From contig JAKJHY010000004.1 in the NCBI GenBank assembly GCA_021648845.1, forward strand, positions 220,237 through 284,236: a stretch of DNA of 64,000 bases, in the 5' to 3' direction. The stretch's first letter is position 1, and every line of letters begins with the position of its first letter. A program made the position numbers and the translations under genes. Shown here in pieces: positions 55,797 through 63,485 of the stretch. This DNA is from Mycobacterium sp. MBM (GTDB lineage Bacteria > Actinomycetota > Actinomycetes > Mycobacteriales > Mycobacteriaceae). The notes beneath the pieces are model-generated. The model was given only the letters and a program-made list of their open reading frames with translations, searched no databases and was not told the DNA's origin.

Positions 55797-56759
55797 GTGT
55801 TGCGATTCGTGATTCGACGCCTCAGCGGCATGGTCGCGGTGCTGTTCGCCATCTCGGTGCTGGTGTTCCTGATCTTCAACGTGATTCCCAACTCCGACCC
55901 CGCCGCAAGGATTGCGGGCAAGAACGCCGACCCGGAGCTGATCGCCAGGGTGAGCGCGGATCTGGGACTCGACCAGCCGCTGTATGTGCAGTACCTGACG
56001 ATGATGAAGCAGATCTTCACCGGCCAGCTGACCTCGTATGCCAGCTCGCAGAACGTCGTCGAACAGATTTGGAAGGGTCTGCCTGCCACGTTGTCGCTGT
56101 GCATCGGCGCCGCAGTGCTCTGGATGGTGCTGGCCATCTGGTTCGGCTATCTCAGCGCCGTGCATGCCGGCAAGTTCACCGACCGGGCGTTGACCATCCT
56201 ATCGCTGGTCGGTATCTCCGTACCGGTTTTCTGGCTGGCGGCAATCCTGTTGTACTACTTGAGTTTCAAGGCTCAGCTGTTTCCCACCAGTGGCTATGTG
56301 CCGCTGACGAAAGACCCGTTGGACTGGGCGTATCACCTGATCCTGCCGTGGTTGACACTGGCGGTGCTCTACGTCGGCTTCTACAGCCGGGTGCTGCGCT
56401 CCAACATGCTCGACGTGATGAACGATGACCATGTGCGCACCGCCCGCGCGAAGGGAATCAGCGAGCGGCAGGTTCGCATCCGACACGTGCTGCGCAACTC
56501 GATGATCCCGGTCGTGACGCTGTTCGGCCTCGACTTCGGTGCCGTCGTCGGCGGCGGCGCGATTCTCACCGAGACTGTGTTCAACCTCAACGGGGTGGGC
56601 CTGTACGCCGGGCAGGCGATCGGAACGCTGGATCTGCCGCCCCTGATCGGGGTGACGATGTTCGGTGCGTTCTTCATCGTGCTGTTCAACACCCTGGTCG
56701 ACGTGGCGTACGCATTCCTGGATCCGCGCATCCGGATCGGAGAGGCAGCACCGGTATGA
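55797..56759 (+). CDS. Peptide ABC transporter permease (DppB-type)
   Basis: A 320-residue permease with about six transmembrane helices. It has the DppB-type N-terminus VLRFVIRRLSGMVAVLFAISVLVFLIFNVIP and the EAA loop DHVRTARAKGISERQVRIRHVLRNSMIPVVT. GTG at 55797, one base after the DppC-type stop. Overlaps the ATP-binding gene start by four bases. Confidence 0.88.
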   Translation: MLRFVIRRLSGMVAVLFAISVLVFLIFNVIPNSDPAARIAGKNADPELIARVSADLGLDQPLYVQYLTMMKQIFTGQLTSYASSQNVVEQIWKGLPATLSLCIGAAVLWMVLAIWFGYLSAVHAGKFTDRALTILSLVGISVPVFWLAAILLYYLSFKAQLFPTSGYVPLTKDPLDWAYHLILPWLTLAVLYVGFYSRVLRSNMLDVMNDDHVRTARAKGISERQVRIRHVLRNSMIPVVTLFGLDFGAVVGGGAILTETVFNLNGVGLYAGQAIGTLDLPPLIGVTMFGAFFIVLFNTLVDVAYAFLDPRIRIGEAAPV

Positions 56760-57784
56760 GTCCGTTACTCGAAGTCGAGGATCTGCGAGTCAGTTTCACC
56801 ACCCAGGATGGTGTGGTGAGCGCCGTCGACGGCGTCTCGTTTGATCTGGCCGCCGGCGAGGTGCTCGCAATCGTCGGCGAGTCCGGGTCGGGTAAGAGCG
56901 TCACCGCCCAGACCGTCCTCGGCCTGACCCGCGCACCGAACGCGACCATCGAGGGTGCGGTGCGTTTCGGTGGCAAGGATCTCACTTCCCTCGACGACCG
57001 CGAACTGCAGGGTGTGCGAGGCGAACACATTGCGATGGTGTTCCAGGATCCGATGACCTCTCTGAATCCGGTCTATCGTGTGGGGGACCAGATCACCGAG
57101 ATGATCCGAGCCCACCGCGATGTCTCCCGCGCCGAAGCGCGCGAGCGGGCTGTCGAATTGTTGCGCACCGTCGGCATTCCCAATCCCGAGCGCCGGGTGC
57201 GCGACTACCCGCACGAGTTCTCCGGCGGGATGCGGCAGCGGGTGATGATTGCGATGGCGCTGTCGCTGGAGCCCGAGGTGCTGATCGCCGACGAACCCAC
57301 CACGGCGCTCGATGTCACCATCCAGGCCCAAATCCTGCGGCTGCTAGGCGATTTGAACGCCGAGCGTGGACTTGCGGTGGTGCTGATCACCCATGACCTC
57401 GGGGTGGTCGCGGAGGTGGCCGACCGGGTACTGGTCATGTACGCCGGGCAGGTGGTCGAGGACGCCAGCGTCGACGACATCTTCTACGACCCCCAACATC
57501 CCTACACCTGGGGGCTTTTCGGATCGTTGACCCCGCTCGACGCGCCGCAGCACTCACGGCTGCCGCAGATCGGGGGAGCGCCGCCGTCGCTGCTGGCCTT
57601 GCCGCCCGGGTGCCGCTTCGCGCCGCGCTGCCCACATGCGTTCGACAACTGCGCACAGCTGCCACCGCTGGAGACCAAGGCGACCGTCGGTCACCTGGAC
57701 CGGTGCTGGTTGGACCCGGTGCAGAAGTCGACGCTGCGCGAGGTGGACGGCCGGATCGGGCTGCGCAAGGCGGTGAGCCCGTGA
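56756..57784 (+). CDS. Peptide ABC transporter ATP-binding protein (DppD-type)
   Basis: A 342-residue ATPase. Walker A is GESGSGKS, the signature FSGGMRQRV and Walker [14 protein letters not shown], followed by the D-loop and switch His in VLITHDLG. The C-terminal oligopeptide/dipeptide extension carries the Cys-rich [16 protein letters not shown] motif, which may bind an Fe-S cluster. Overlaps the next gene by four bases (GTGA). Confidence 0.92.
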   Translation: MSPLLEVEDLRVSFTTQDGVVSAVDGVSFDLAAGEVLAIVGESGSGKSVTAQTVLGLTRAPNATIEGAVRFGGKDLTSLDDRELQGVRGEHIAMVFQDPMTSLNPVYRVGDQITEMIRAHRDVSRAEARERAVELLRTVGIPNPERRVRDYPHEFSGGMRQRVMIAMALSLEPEVLIADEPTTALDVTIQAQILRLLGDLNAERGLAVVLITHDLGVVAEVADRVLVMYAGQVVEDASVDDIFYDPQHPYTWGLFGSLTPLDAPQHSRLPQIGGAPPSLLALPPGCRFAPRCPHAFDNCAQLPPLETKATVGHLDRCWLDPVQKSTLREVDGRIGLRKAVSP

Positions 57785-58788
57785 GCACCGGCGAGCCCCT
57801 GCTCGAGGTCACCGACCTGGTGAAGTACTTCCCGATCAAGGCGGGCGCGATCATCGAGCGCGAGGTGGCGCGGGTCCGTGCGGTGGACGGTGTGAGTCTG
57901 ACGCTGCACGAGGGCGAGACACTGGGGCTGGTCGGCGAGTCCGGCTGCGGGAAATCGACGCTGTGCCGGCTGATCCTGCAACTGATGGCGCCGACGTCGG
58001 GGTCGGTGCGTTTCCAGGGCGAAGAGTTGGTGGGCCGGTCCCGCCGGGATCTGCGCCCGATCCGCCGCCACATCCAGATGGTGTTCCAGGATCCGTATGC
58101 GTCGCTCAACCCGCGCCGGCGCATCGGGCAGATCATCGGTGACCCGATCGAGTTGCACGGATTGGGCAGCGGCGCCGAGGTGAAGCGTCAGGTGCAGGAT
58201 CTGCTGGACCGGGTGGGATTGCAGGCCGAGCATTACAACCGGTTCCCCCACGAATTCTCCGGGGGACAACGCCAGCGCATCGGGATCGCGCGGGCGCTCG
58301 CGCTGCGGCCCAAGCTGATCATCGCCGACGAGCCGGTGTCGGCACTGGATGTCTCGGTGCAGGCGCAGATCATCAACCTGCTCGAGGATCTGCAGGACGA
58401 GTTCGGGTTGTCGTATCTGTTCGTGGCGCACGATCTCGGTGTGGTGCGCCATGTCTCGGACCGGGTGGCGGTGATGTACCTGGGCAAGATCGTCGAAACC
58501 GCCTCGGCGACTGCGCTGTACGACAAGCCCTTGCATCCGTACTCGACCGCGCTGCTGTCAGCGGTCCCTATCCCCGATCCGCGACGCAACGCGGGCCGGG
58601 AGCGGCTGATCCTGGACGGCGATGTGCCCAGCCCGATCGATCCGCCGTCGGGGTGCCGGTTTCACACCCGGTGCCGGTGGGCCACCGAGGTCTGTTCGGC
58701 CGAGGAGCCGGACATGGTCGAGCGGGAGCGGGCGCACCTGGCGGCGTGCCATCATCCGCGCAATGTGGAAGTTGGCGTCGGGGGATGA
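57781..58788 (+). CDS. Peptide ABC transporter ATP-binding protein (DppF-type)
   Basis: A 335-residue ATPase with Walker A GESGCGKS, signature FSGGQRQRIGIARAL and Walker B LIIADEPVSALDV. The C-terminal extension has SGCRFHTRCRWATEVC. GTG at 57781 overlaps the preceding stop. Together with the three upstream genes it completes a two-ATPase, two-permease importer. Confidence 0.92.
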   Translation: MSTGEPLLEVTDLVKYFPIKAGAIIEREVARVRAVDGVSLTLHEGETLGLVGESGCGKSTLCRLILQLMAPTSGSVRFQGEELVGRSRRDLRPIRRHIQMVFQDPYASLNPRRRIGQIIGDPIELHGLGSGAEVKRQVQDLLDRVGLQAEHYNRFPHEFSGGQRQRIGIARALALRPKLIIADEPVSALDVSVQAQIINLLEDLQDEFGLSYLFVAHDLGVVRHVSDRVAVMYLGKIVETASATALYDKPLHPYSTALLSAVPIPDPRRNAGRERLILDGDVPSPIDPPSGCRFHTRCRWATEVCSAEEPDMVERERAHLAACHHPRNVEVGVGG

Positions 58789-58802
58789 CGCGCGAGGCGG
58801 TT

Positions 58803-59429
58803 CTACAGCAGCAGGTCGGCCAGCGGGTGCACCAAGTACCGTAACGAAAATGCTTCGTAGACAGCGCCGATGACGAGTAGGGCCAGCGCCGGCAGCGTCA
58901 ACCATCCGAGGGCTCGCAGCCCGCGCAGGTAGCCCTGGCGGTGGGTGTCCGCTCCGGCGGTCCGCGGGCGGATCCAGGATCTGCCGAGCAGATAGGCGCC
59001 GAGCAACAGCAGCAGGTAGGCCTGGAACTCGATGATCAGGGTGAGTGAGTGCGGGATCAGTGCCACCCAGCCGATGTCGTTGGCCGGGACGAGCGTTATG
59101 CCGGTGGTCAGTGCCCAGTAGGCGAACAACGCGATGCCGGCGAACGGCACGATCAGCGAGGGGGCGACGATGGTCAGCACACCCATCCGCAGCGTGTTCA
59201 CTCCGAGGATCGTCAAGGCGAACAGCCACGGGCTGGCGATCAAGGACTGGACCAACTCGGCGGTGCCGTCATCCTCCAGGCGTGTCAGCTGAGCGGCGCT
59301 GAGTTGAGGGAAGAACATGCCGAGGCCGAAGCCGATCAGGAACAGTCCGTATGCGGCCAGATTCGCCACCAGGTAGGGCGTGGCGTTCTCACCGATGATG
59401 CGTGCCGGCGGCCAGGTGCGGAGGGTCAT
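58803..59429 (-). CDS. SpoIIM/DUF95-like membrane protein
   Basis: A 208-residue integral membrane protein with about five transmembrane helices. Gly/Leu-rich segments such as SPWLFALTILGVNTLRMGVLTIVAPS resemble stage II sporulation protein M (DUF95) proteins, which in non-sporulating actinobacteria are uncharacterised. ATG at 59429. It is divergent from a TetR gene across a strong palindromic operator, so is likely repressed by that TetR. Convergent with the ABC operon, 14 bases from its end. Confidence 0.7.
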   Translation of the reverse strand: MTLRTWPPARIIGENATPYLVANLAAYGLFLIGFGLGMFFPQLSAAQLTRLEDDGTAELVQSLIASPWLFALTILGVNTLRMGVLTIVAPSLIVPFAGIALFAYWALTTGITLVPANDIGWVALIPHSLTLIIEFQAYLLLLLGAYLLGRSWIRPRTAGADTHRQGYLRGLRALGWLTLPALALLVIGAVYEAFSLRYLVHPLADLLL

Positions 59430-59456
59430 GGCGGCCTTTCTCGATGGTCGACGAAG

Positions 59457-59503
59457 TTACTAACACGGTGTATCAGTGCGAAACTAACACACCGTGTTAG
59501 TAA
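59457..59503. promoter_or_regulatory. Paired TetR operators between SpoIIM-like and TetR genes
   Basis: Arms TTACTAACACGGTGT and ACACCGTGTTAGTAA are exact 15-base complements separated by 17 bases. Each half also contains a CTAACAC-N3-GTGTTAG-type site: near-perfect at 59484-59500 and degenerate at 59460-59476, 24 bases apart. This fits two dimers binding side by side and controlling both divergent genes. Confidence 0.75.
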
Positions 59504-59539
59504 GGTGGTCGTGGGTCGGCTCGCCGTCGGAGGGAACGC

Positions 59540-60118
59540 ATGCACACCAGGGAACGGATCCTCAAGGCCGCGGCAGAGATGATCGCCGAGGATGCGACCG
59601 CGACGCTCAGCGTGCGCGCTGTCGCCGCGCGCGCGGGCATCAGCACCGGATCGCTGCGCTTCCACTTCCCGACCCAGCGGGCGCTGCAAGACGAGCTGCT
59701 GACCAGGATCTATGAACACTTCATTCCCGACGACCCGATCCGGGACACGGCCAGGCCGGCGCGGGACCGCCTGGTGGATTGTCTGCGGCAGGTGCTCGCC
59801 GCGGCCGGGGTCGGCGACGACGCCCGCAACGCGTGGGGTGCTGCGTATCGGACGTTCATTGCGCCCGAACCCAGCGACAAGATCCGAACGGCGTACCTGG
59901 CGCACGAGCGGGTGTCGACGAACCGGGTCGAGTACTGGTTGAACACGTTGGCCGACGAAGATGCCCTTCCCCGAACGGATTTCGCGCCCAAGGTCCGGTT
60001 CTTGCTGGCCGTCCTCAACGGGCTGTCGGTGCAGCGCGCGCTGCCGTCGCAGGAATCGGTACTGCAGGCCGAGACCGAGACCCTGTACTTGGCCGTCGAC
60101 GCGGTGCTCGGAGTCTGA
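59540..60118 (+). CDS. TetR-family transcriptional regulator
   Basis: A 192-residue repressor with an N-terminal helix-turn-helix (LSVRAVAARAGISTGSLRFHFPTQRALQDEL, about residues 22-52) and a helical ligand domain. ATG at 59540. A double operator precedes it, and the divergent SpoIIM-like gene is the best target. The ligand is unknown. Confidence 0.9.
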   Translation: MHTRERILKAAAEMIAEDATATLSVRAVAARAGISTGSLRFHFPTQRALQDELLTRIYEHFIPDDPIRDTARPARDRLVDCLRQVLAAAGVGDDARNAWGAAYRTFIAPEPSDKIRTAYLAHERVSTNRVEYWLNTLADEDALPRTDFAPKVRFLLAVLNGLSVQRALPSQESVLQAETETLYLAVDAVLGV

Positions 60119-60144
60119 GGCTCGGCGCTGCGTAGACTCCATAC

Positions 60145-60438
60145 ATGTTCAGCCTGTTCGGGCGGCAGATCTTCAAGGACCCACCGGTGCCGTTGACGTC
60201 AGCGCGGGAGCACGCGGCCAGGTATGCGGCGACCCGCGCCGCGCGGGAGGCTCGTCGCTCGCTGCGCACGTCTCGCGGGCAGTATCGGCGGTATCGCGCC
60301 ACGGCCGGCGAACACTATCTGGACTGGCCACGCTGGCGGGCCGAGTACCTGCGCGAGTACCGCGGCGGCGGAACGGTGGACGAGGGCGGAACCAGTATCA
60401 GCGCGCCCCTGTACGGCGGTGGCCTCGGCCCGCCATGA
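60145..60438 (+). CDS. Small Arg-rich hypothetical protein
   Basis: A 97-residue protein of unknown function. It is Arg/Ala-rich (ARYAATRAAREARRSLRTSRGQYRRYR) with Tyr/Trp-containing segments and a Gly-rich tail. No membrane segment. Codon third positions are G/C rich, supporting a real gene. It lies 26 bases after the TetR gene on the same strand, so may be co-transcribed. The basic N-terminal half suggests possible nucleic acid binding, with no motif to confirm it. Confidence 0.55.
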   Translation: MFSLFGRQIFKDPPVPLTSAREHAARYAATRAAREARRSLRTSRGQYRRYRATAGEHYLDWPRWRAEYLREYRGGGTVDEGGTSISAPLYGGGLGPP

Positions 60439-60490
60439 TGTGCGTTTGCGCGCCTGGTTCGCTGCCGCACCAGCGGGTAACCGTGGGCCC

Positions 60491-61444
60491 ATGACAAGCA
60501 TCGGATACTTCCTGTCGGCCGAGCAGTACAACCCCAAAGAATTGGTCGATCAGGCCCGGCGCGCCGAGGCCGCCGGCTTTGACCGGCTGTGGATCTCCGA
60601 CCATTTCCACCCGTGGAACGACGAGCAGGGTGAGAGTGCGTTCGTCTGGGGTGTCATCGGCGCGCTGTCGCAGGTGACGTCGCTGCCGGTCTCCACCGCC
60701 GTGACCTGCCCGACCATCCGGATGCATCCGGCGATCCTCGCGCAGGCATCCGCCACCGCGGCCGTCCAGCTCGACGGGCGCTTCGTCTTCGGTGTCGGCA
60801 GCGGGGAGGCGCTCAACGAGCACATTCTCGGTGACCCGTGGCCGTCGCCGGGGGTGCGGCTGGAGATGCTCGAGGAGGCGGTGGAGGTCATCCGTGCGCT
60901 CCACACCGGGACGGTGATCAGCCATCACGGCCTGCACTACGAGGTGCAGGAGGCCCGGATCTACACCCTGCCCGAGCAGTCCGTGCCGATCTACGTGTCC
61001 GGGTTCGGCCCCCAGTCCGCTGAACTGGCCGGCCGCATCGGTGACGGCTACTGCCTGACGATGGCCGACGCCGACCTGGTGAAGACCTTCCGTGCCGCGG
61101 GTGGCGGCGACAAACCGGTGCAGGGCGGCATGAAGGTCAGTTGGGATCGCGATATCGAGACCGGCATCGACGCCGCGCACCGGCTGTGGGCCAACGATGT
61201 GCTGCCCGGCCAGCTCGCGCAGACCCTGCCGCGGCCGCGGGACTTCGAGGACGCGATGTCGCTGGTGCCACGGGAATCGGTGACCGAGAGCATCACCTGC
61301 GGGCCGGACGTGGACAAGCATGTCGCGCAGGTGCGTTCGTATCTGGACGCCGACATCGACGAGGTCTACGTCCAGCAGATCGGACCCGACAAGGAGGGGT
61401 TCTTCGCCGCCTGGGAGAAGGACGTGCTTCCCCAGCTGAGGTGA
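60491..61444 (+). CDS. F420-dependent LLM-class oxidoreductase
   Basis: A 317-residue TIM-barrel oxidoreductase using deazaflavin F420. SIGYFLSAEQYNPKELVDQARRAEAAGFDRLWISDHFHPW at the N-terminus, GRFVFGVGSGEALNEHILG, and the closing EVYVQQIGPDKEGFFAAWEKDVLPQL are typical of the TIGR03557-type group. Related actinobacterial enzymes act on glucose-6-phosphate or small xenobiotics. ATG at 60491. It is the last host-like gene before the integrated element. Confidence 0.85.
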   Translation: MTSIGYFLSAEQYNPKELVDQARRAEAAGFDRLWISDHFHPWNDEQGESAFVWGVIGALSQVTSLPVSTAVTCPTIRMHPAILAQASATAAVQLDGRFVFGVGSGEALNEHILGDPWPSPGVRLEMLEEAVEVIRALHTGTVISHHGLHYEVQEARIYTLPEQSVPIYVSGFGPQSAELAGRIGDGYCLTMADADLVKTFRAAGGGDKPVQGGMKVSWDRDIETGIDAAHRLWANDVLPGQLAQTLPRPRDFEDAMSLVPRESVTESITCGPDVDKHVAQVRSYLDADIDEVYVQQIGPDKEGFFAAWEKDVLPQLR

Positions 61445-61510
61445 CGCAGTTGCGGCTGGATGTGGCACGCCCAGTGCGTCGGGGAGCCGGTGCGTTCGAC
61501 AGCGAAAACG

Positions 61511-61550
61511 TGGAGCCGATGACGGGAATCGAACCCGCGTATTCAGCTTG
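61511..61550 (-). other. tRNA-Gly 3' half: attachment-site scar at element boundary
   Basis: On the minus strand this is the 3' part of a tRNA-Gly, starting at the third anticodon base. It includes CAAGCTGA anticodon-stem 3' strand, the T-arm GCGGG-TTCGATT-CCCGT, the acceptor strand CATCGGC, discriminator T and encoded CCA. The 5' half (D-arm, acceptor start GCCGATG) is absent upstream of it. Tyrosine integrases commonly recombine inside the anticodon arm, leaving such a fragment at one end and the whole tRNA at the other. The sequence to the right is the element. Confidence 0.8.
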
Positions 61551-61593
61551 TATCACTGTTAGGCTCTGCATCGATACGCAAAAGGGGCTTCAC

Positions 61594-61947
61594 ATGTATG
61601 GCGTATGGCAGACGGGACGGCATTTCTCGGAGCAAGGCTTGCAGCCGTGGGCCGTGTCCGAATCACTGTCTGCGCTTGAGGACTGGGCGCGCACCAACAT
61701 TCCGGTCTTGGGTGCGAAGCGCTTCTTTTTCGCCGAAAAAACAGGATCTCAAACCGATCTCACCGATACGAACTGGACCGTTGTGGGTCATCTGTACAAG
61801 GACGGGATTAAGGCAATTCGAAAGGACCCGGAGCGATACGTCGGTAATCGATCCCGTCCGCCACGGACGTGGATTCACGCGGACTATCCCGATCCGACTG
61901 ACGAGGACTGGAAGCGCAAGACCGTCTACATCGACCAAAAGGGCTGA
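61594..61947 (+). CDS. Hypothetical protein carried by integrated element
   Basis: A 117-residue protein with no recognisable family. It has an N-terminal Trp/His segment (MYGVWQTGRHFSEQGLQPWAV), a central helix (ALEDWARTNIPVLGAKRF) and a Pro/Asp-rich C-terminus. AAGGGG precedes ATG 61594 at good spacing. Its GC is about half in the stretch 61741-61800, lower than the host genes. It lies just inside the tRNA-Gly scar and directly upstream of the integrase pseudogene, 3 bases apart. Confidence 0.6.
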   Translation: MYGVWQTGRHFSEQGLQPWAVSESLSALEDWARTNIPVLGAKRFFFAEKTGSQTDLTDTNWTVVGHLYKDGIKAIRKDPERYVGNRSRPPRTWIHADYPDPTDEDWKRKTVYIDQKG

Positions 61948-61950
61948 CGA

Positions 61951-63392
61951 ATGCACATTCGAGTTCGTGAGTCGGGTCGGCGCGTCAACGGGAAGCCCGT
62001 CAAGCGCTATCAATCGGTCTGGTACGAACACGGCAGCGAGTTCCGCGAGACGTTCGACACCCGCGAGCTAGCGCAAGACAAGCTCGACAAGGTCAAAATG
62101 CTTCTAGCCCAGGGATAATCGGCCGCTAGCTTGCGTGAGCGTGGCCGGTAAACCTTCGGCGTGGTCGCGGCGCAATGGCTAGACAGTCGCCATGATCTCA
62201 AGCCGCGCACCCGCGCCGAATACGCCAACCTGTTGTCGAACAAGACCAGAGCCAGGCGGACCAGCGTCGGTGAAAGCACTAAGGATCTGTCGATCGCGGC
62301 GAACTTCCATCACCGGCCAGTCAACACGATCATGCGCGCTGACATCGCCGATTGGATTGGCAAGCTCTCCAGCGCCGGCAAGTCCTCATCGAAAATTCGG
62401 CACTATTATTTCATTGTGCGCCAGATTATTTCGCAAGGTATGGCAGATGGCCGGCTCACGGTCAACCCGGCCGATCACGTGAAGTTGCCACGTGAGCGTA
62501 GCGCAGCCGGTGGCACGGCCGGCGTGGTCGATGACTGCGATATGTTCCTCACCGCCGCTCAGGTGGCCGCGCTAGTCGTCGCAATGCCCTGGCCGTGTGC
62601 CGTGATGGTTCATTTGGCGGCGTGGTCGGGTTCGCGCGCCGCCGAGCTGGCGGGACTGACCGTTGGCGACGTGGAGTTGCCCGAACCGGTAGTCAAACCG
62701 AACACACCCGCTAAACCCGTTGTGCTGCATGTCGAACGGACGATCATCACCGTTGACGGCGCACTGACCTACGACAGCCCGAAGACCAAGGGCAGTCGTC
62801 GCCGGGTGCCGTTGATGGCTGCGACCACCGAACTGCTGCGTGACTACCTGGCTGCCCATCCGCGCCGCGACGATCCGGACGCACCGTTGTTCTGCGCCGC
62901 CACGCTGAAAGCGGCGAAACCGACCGGCAAGCGGGCCACCGATATCGACGGAAACCGGATCGTGCCATCTGCTGTCGATGCGTTGTCCGCGCTTTCTGTC
63001 GATGACGCTGCCTATCGCCTGGTGTTGGATTGGTCGGCTCCGATTCGTCGCCAGACGTTCTACAAAGCGGTTTTCCGGCCTGCGGTGCTACGTGCCAACC
63101 GCTTTGGTAGTGATGGCCCCGTGCTGCCGCCAGGCTTGAAGTTCCACGCGCTGCGGCATACCTCCGCGAGCTTGTGTGTGGCGGCCGGTATTCCGCCCTT
63201 GCAGTTGAGCCGGTTCATGGGTCACGCGAAGGTCACCACAACGCTGTCGATTTTACGCATCTGTTCGATGAGGATCGCGCCGAAACGATGGCCGCGCTGG
63301 AGGCGATGAGTCGGCGCGTCACCGTCCGGAATGTGGTTCCGATGCAGCGGACTCGAAAAGTATTATGGCGCTGTCACTCTCGTCGAAAATGA
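61951..63392 (+). pseudogene. Tyrosine recombinase (integrase) pseudogene
   Basis: Formerly one integrase of about 480 aa. From ATG 61951 the arm-binding domain reads to TAA 62116. The same frame resumes after a second TAA at 62149 with the core-binding domain (FGVVAAQWLDSRHDLKPRTRAEY). The catalytic domain keeps the first Arg (WSGSRAAEL), HxLRH (HALRHTSA) and the GHAKVTTTLSI motif. At 63251-63255 a one-base deletion turns the expected TAT (catalytic Tyr) into TT, shifting the frame. The true C-terminus (THLFDEDRAETMAAL) continues in the next frame to 63392. Three lesions predict a dead enzyme. Sequencing error is a minor alternative. Confidence 0.85.
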
Positions 63393-63485
63393 TTCAGCGC
63401 GCGGCTCAAGGGCTGCAGGTCATGACTGTCGCTTTTGGGGGCGATGCGGTGCGGTCGATTCCACGCGTAGTCCGCGGTCGGTGAG

